Source: Pseudomonas sp. Irchel s3b2
GTDB lineage: Bacteria > Pseudomonadota > Gammaproteobacteria > Pseudomonadales > Pseudomonadaceae
Direction of reading: 5' to 3'
Assembly (NCBI RefSeq): GCF_900187445.1
Contig: NZ_FYEB01000025.1
Coordinates: 1 to 46,044, forward strand
Length of the DNA: 46,044 nucleotides
In this document: positions 44,258 to 46,044 of the stretch, piece by piece
Numbering within the stretch: position 1 is the stretch's first letter
Layout of the letters: the number at the start of each line of letters is the position of its first letter
The notes under the pieces: model-generated
What the model was told of the DNA's origin: nothing
Databases searched by the model: none
Seen by the model: the letters and a program-made list of their open reading frames with translations, nothing else
Position numbers and translations under genes: made by a program

Positions 44258-45271
44258 ATGCTGATTAAAGTCCCCAAAGCGTCTGACTGTCATGAGTCGG
44301 ACGTCACGCCTGAATCCCTCTACCTTTCTCGTCGCAGTGTATTGAGTGCCGCCGTTGCTGGTCTGGCTGTGAGCGGTCTGCCGCGTTGGGCGAGTGCCGA
44401 CGATGTTGCGCGTTATGCTGATGTCGAGCCTGGCAAGGCACCGTCCTGGTTTGCCGAAAAGCTTCCTTCTACTAAATGGGGGGCGGTCAACGTAAAGGAC
44501 GAGGCGATCACACCTTTCAAGGATGCGACCCACTACAACAACTTCTATGAGTTCGGTACCGATAAAGGTGATCCCGCGGCCAACGCTGGGGCGCTGAAAA
44601 CCGAACCGTGGAGCGTGGTGGTGGACGGGGAGGTGGGGAAGCCGGGGCGGTATGCGCTGGAAGACTTCATGAAGCCTTATCAACTGGAGGAGCGCATCTA
44701 TCGTCTTCGCTGCGTGGAAGCCTGGTCGATGGTCATTCCGTGGATCGGTTTTCCTGTTTCGGCTTTGCTCAAGGAGGTCGAGCCAACGTCCAAAGCCAAG
44801 TTCATTCGCTTCGAAACCTTGCAGGATCCCAAAACTATGCCCGGGCAGCGTTCCGGTTTTGCCCTGATCGACTGGCCTTATGTAGAAGGGCTGCGTCTGG
44901 ATGAAGCGATGAACCCGTTGGCGATTCTTGCTGTGGGCATGTATGGGCGTGAGTTGCCGAATCAGAACGGTGCGCCGCTGCGTCTGGTGGTGCCTTGGAA
45001 GTACGGCTTCAAGAGCATTAAATCCATCGTGCGGATCAGTCTGGTCAGCGAGCAGCCAAAAACTACCTGGCAGAGTATCGCTGCGGATGAGTATGGCTTT
45101 TATGCGAACGTGAACCCGACAGTCGATCATCCGCGTTGGACCCAGGCACGGGAAAGGCGTTTGCCGAGCGGCCTGTTCAAACCCAATGTGCGCGATACGC
45201 AAATGTTCAATGGTTACTCGGATGAAGTCGCTTCTCTATATACAGGGCTCGATCTGCGGAAGAATTACTGA
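44258..45271 (+). CDS. msrP: Protein-methionine-sulfoxide reductase, catalytic subunit MsrP
   Basis: A 337-residue periplasmic molybdoenzyme exported by the Tat pathway (SRRSVLSAAVAGLAVSG at about 24-40, with the twin arginine). The molybdopterin-ligating cysteine is in YRLRCVEAWSMVIPW (about 148-162). It reduces oxidised methionine in periplasmic proteins using electrons from MsrQ. ATG 44258 has GGAG 5 bases upstream. The stop (45269-45271) overlaps the msrQ ATG (TGATG). Confidence 0.96.
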   Translation: MLIKVPKASDCHESDVTPESLYLSRRSVLSAAVAGLAVSGLPRWASADDVARYADVEPGKAPSWFAEKLPSTKWGAVNVKDEAITPFKDATHYNNFYEFGTDKGDPAANAGALKTEPWSVVVDGEVGKPGRYALEDFMKPYQLEERIYRLRCVEAWSMVIPWIGFPVSALLKEVEPTSKAKFIRFETLQDPKTMPGQRSGFALIDWPYVEGLRLDEAMNPLAILAVGMYGRELPNQNGAPLRLVVPWKYGFKSIKSIVRISLVSEQPKTTWQSIAADEYGFYANVNPTVDHPRWTQARERRLPSGLFKPNVRDTQMFNGYSDEVASLYTGLDLRKNY

Positions 45272-45891
45272 TGCGATATCCGTTCTGGCGTATTGGCGTC
45301 TTCATCGCTGCAGCGATTTGGCCGCTGCTTTGGTTGTATCAGGCCTTGGGGGATGTGTTGGGGCCAGATCCGGGCAAGGTACTGGTTGACCGTCTAGGGC
45401 TGGGGACACTTGTTCTGCTGCTGATTACATTAAGCATGACACCTTTGCAAAAGCTCACCAGTTGGCCGGGGTGGATAGCTGTCCGACGGCAGTTGGGGTT
45501 GTGGTGCTTCGCTTATGCGGTTCTGCATTTGAGCGGTTACACAGCGTTTATCCTTGGCTTTGATTGGTCGCAGCTGGGTATCGAGTTGCGCAAGCGGCCG
45601 TACATTATTGTCGGAGCGCTGGGGTTTCTCTGTTTGTTGGCATTGGCGGTTACCTCCAATCGCTACAGTCAGCGGCGTTTGGGTTCTCGCTGGAAGAAGC
45701 TGCATCGGTTGGTCTATGTGGTTCTCGGGCTTGGATTGCTGCATATGTTGTGGATCGTGCGTGCCGATATGAAGGAATGGGCGATCTATGCTTCTATAGG
45801 TGCGTTGTTGTTGGTGTTGAGATTGCCGCCTGTAACTCGCCGGATTCCACGTTTAATAGCCAGAAAGGCGCCTTCTGCCAGAAAAGCGTAA
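45271..45891 (+). CDS. msrQ: Heme-binding electron-transfer subunit MsrQ
   Basis: A 206-residue inner-membrane b-type cytochrome with about six spans. The conserved residues SMTPLQKLTSWPGWIAVRRQLGLWCFAYAVLHLSGYTAF and KKLHRLVYVVLGLGLLHMLW place two histidines as heme ligands. It passes electrons to MsrP. Translation is coupled to msrP. Length is normal. In P. aeruginosa an rRNA operon follows this gene, and the end of this window agrees. Confidence 0.95.
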   Translation: MRYPFWRIGVFIAAAIWPLLWLYQALGDVLGPDPGKVLVDRLGLGTLVLLLITLSMTPLQKLTSWPGWIAVRRQLGLWCFAYAVLHLSGYTAFILGFDWSQLGIELRKRPYIIVGALGFLCLLALAVTSNRYSQRRLGSRWKKLHRLVYVVLGLGLLHMLWIVRADMKEWAIYASIGALLLVLRLPPVTRRIPRLIARKAPSARKA

Positions 45892-45898
45892 TTAGAGG

Positions 45899-45926
45899 TT
45901 GACGGCAGATTCTGAAAGTCTATAAT
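45899..45926 (+). promoter_or_regulatory. rRNA-type sigma-70 promoter
   Basis: TTGACG (45899-45904) and a perfect TATAAT (45921-45926) are 16 bases apart and followed by a GC-rich discriminator (TCGCCCC). This is typical of stringently controlled stable-RNA promoters. Confidence 0.8.
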
Positions 45927-46044
45927 TCGCCCCACTTCCGGCGCAGTCGAAACGGAAAACTCCTTGGTAAACAAAGAGTTACGCAGTTTTCGGCAGCGGT
46001 TACGCTTCAGTTCATCGAAGCCAGAAGGAGTTGAAGGAGCGGTG
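45927..46044 (+). other. Probable rRNA operon leader (operon outside window)
   Basis: The remaining sequence holds AACTCCTTGGTAAACAAAGAGTT, a stem-loop (45957-45979, one mismatch), then CGCAGTTTTCGGC and GCTTCA...GAAGC, and ends GAAGGAGCGGTG. It resembles the leader seen before 16S genes in Pseudomonas, where a second promoter commonly follows; the end (GGAGCGGTG) may abut a TTGAC box beyond the edge. Only the leader is visible, so the rRNA itself is inferred. Confidence 0.6.

Overview
The window is chromosomal DNA of a Pseudomonas species, most likely of the P. fluorescens group. Four things point there: the gene order closely follows what I remember of P. aeruginosa for the cbrA-to-acs, dksA, phu/prrF, mrcB and ilvIHC-pssA-msrPQ blocks; GTAGGAGCGAGCTTGCTCGCGA-type REP repeats sit in the gaps; the Pseudomonas-specific small RNAs CrcZ and PrrF are present; and codon use is GC-rich. 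No database was consulted; all identities come from reading the proteins and motifs.

Layout. 1-1311: the end of an IS4-like transposase gene, a 24-codon mini-ORF coupled to an energy-coupling-factor-type permease, and a small conserved protein. 1321-5932 (minus): yacG-coaE-pilD-pilC-pilB, joined by overlaps or gaps of a few bases. 6159-6587 (plus): the divergent major pilin gene pilA, behind a sigma-54 promoter and a PilR-like inverted repeat. 6906-11814: a BON-domain periplasmic protein, a DUF2845 protein, a large DUF748 (AsmA-like) protein and an rRNA-type methyltransferase. 12028-20446 (minus): acs, pgi, panD-panC-panB, folK and pcnB. 20592-25729 (minus): the carbon-catabolite control module crcZ-cbrB-cbrA-cbrX. 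25807-27354: gluQ and dksA. 27688-29573 (plus): an aminotransferase and sfsA. 29570-29887 (minus): a Rieske protein. 29941-32795 (plus): a Fur-box-preceded heme-uptake remnant (phuT reduced to about 20 codons, then phuU, phuV and phuW/chaN). 32818-32931 (minus): the iron-responsive sRNA PrrF with its own Fur box. 33062-39507: TfoX-C, a pentapeptide protein, a kinase fusion, mrcB (PBP1b), a TPR lipoprotein, YqcC and a DUF4124 protein. 39692-45891 (plus): a putative ilv leader peptide, ilvI-ilvH-ilvC, pssA and msrP-msrQ. The last 150 bases look like the promoter and leader of an rRNA operon lying just outside.

How the parts work together. CbrX/CbrA/CbrB switch on crcZ through a canonical TGTTAC-N14-GTAACA site and a near-perfect sigma-54 promoter; the six A-rich CA motifs in CrcZ would sequester Hfq/Crc and relieve catabolite repression. 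PilB, PilC, PilD and PilA are core parts of type IV pilus assembly. PanB, PanC and PanD make pantothenate and CoaE completes CoA. Fur boxes flank the heme operon on both sides, one before phuUVW and one before prrF.

Most of the window is conserved core genome. The most unusual points are the apparent deletion of phuT to a translationally coupled stub, a similar ATGA-coupled mini-ORF before the permease, the small gene cbrX overlapping cbrA, a candidate ilv leader peptide, tandem TGTTAC repeats upstream of panB, and a possibly leaderless mrcB. I found no defence system, CRISPR array, prophage or biosynthetic cluster.
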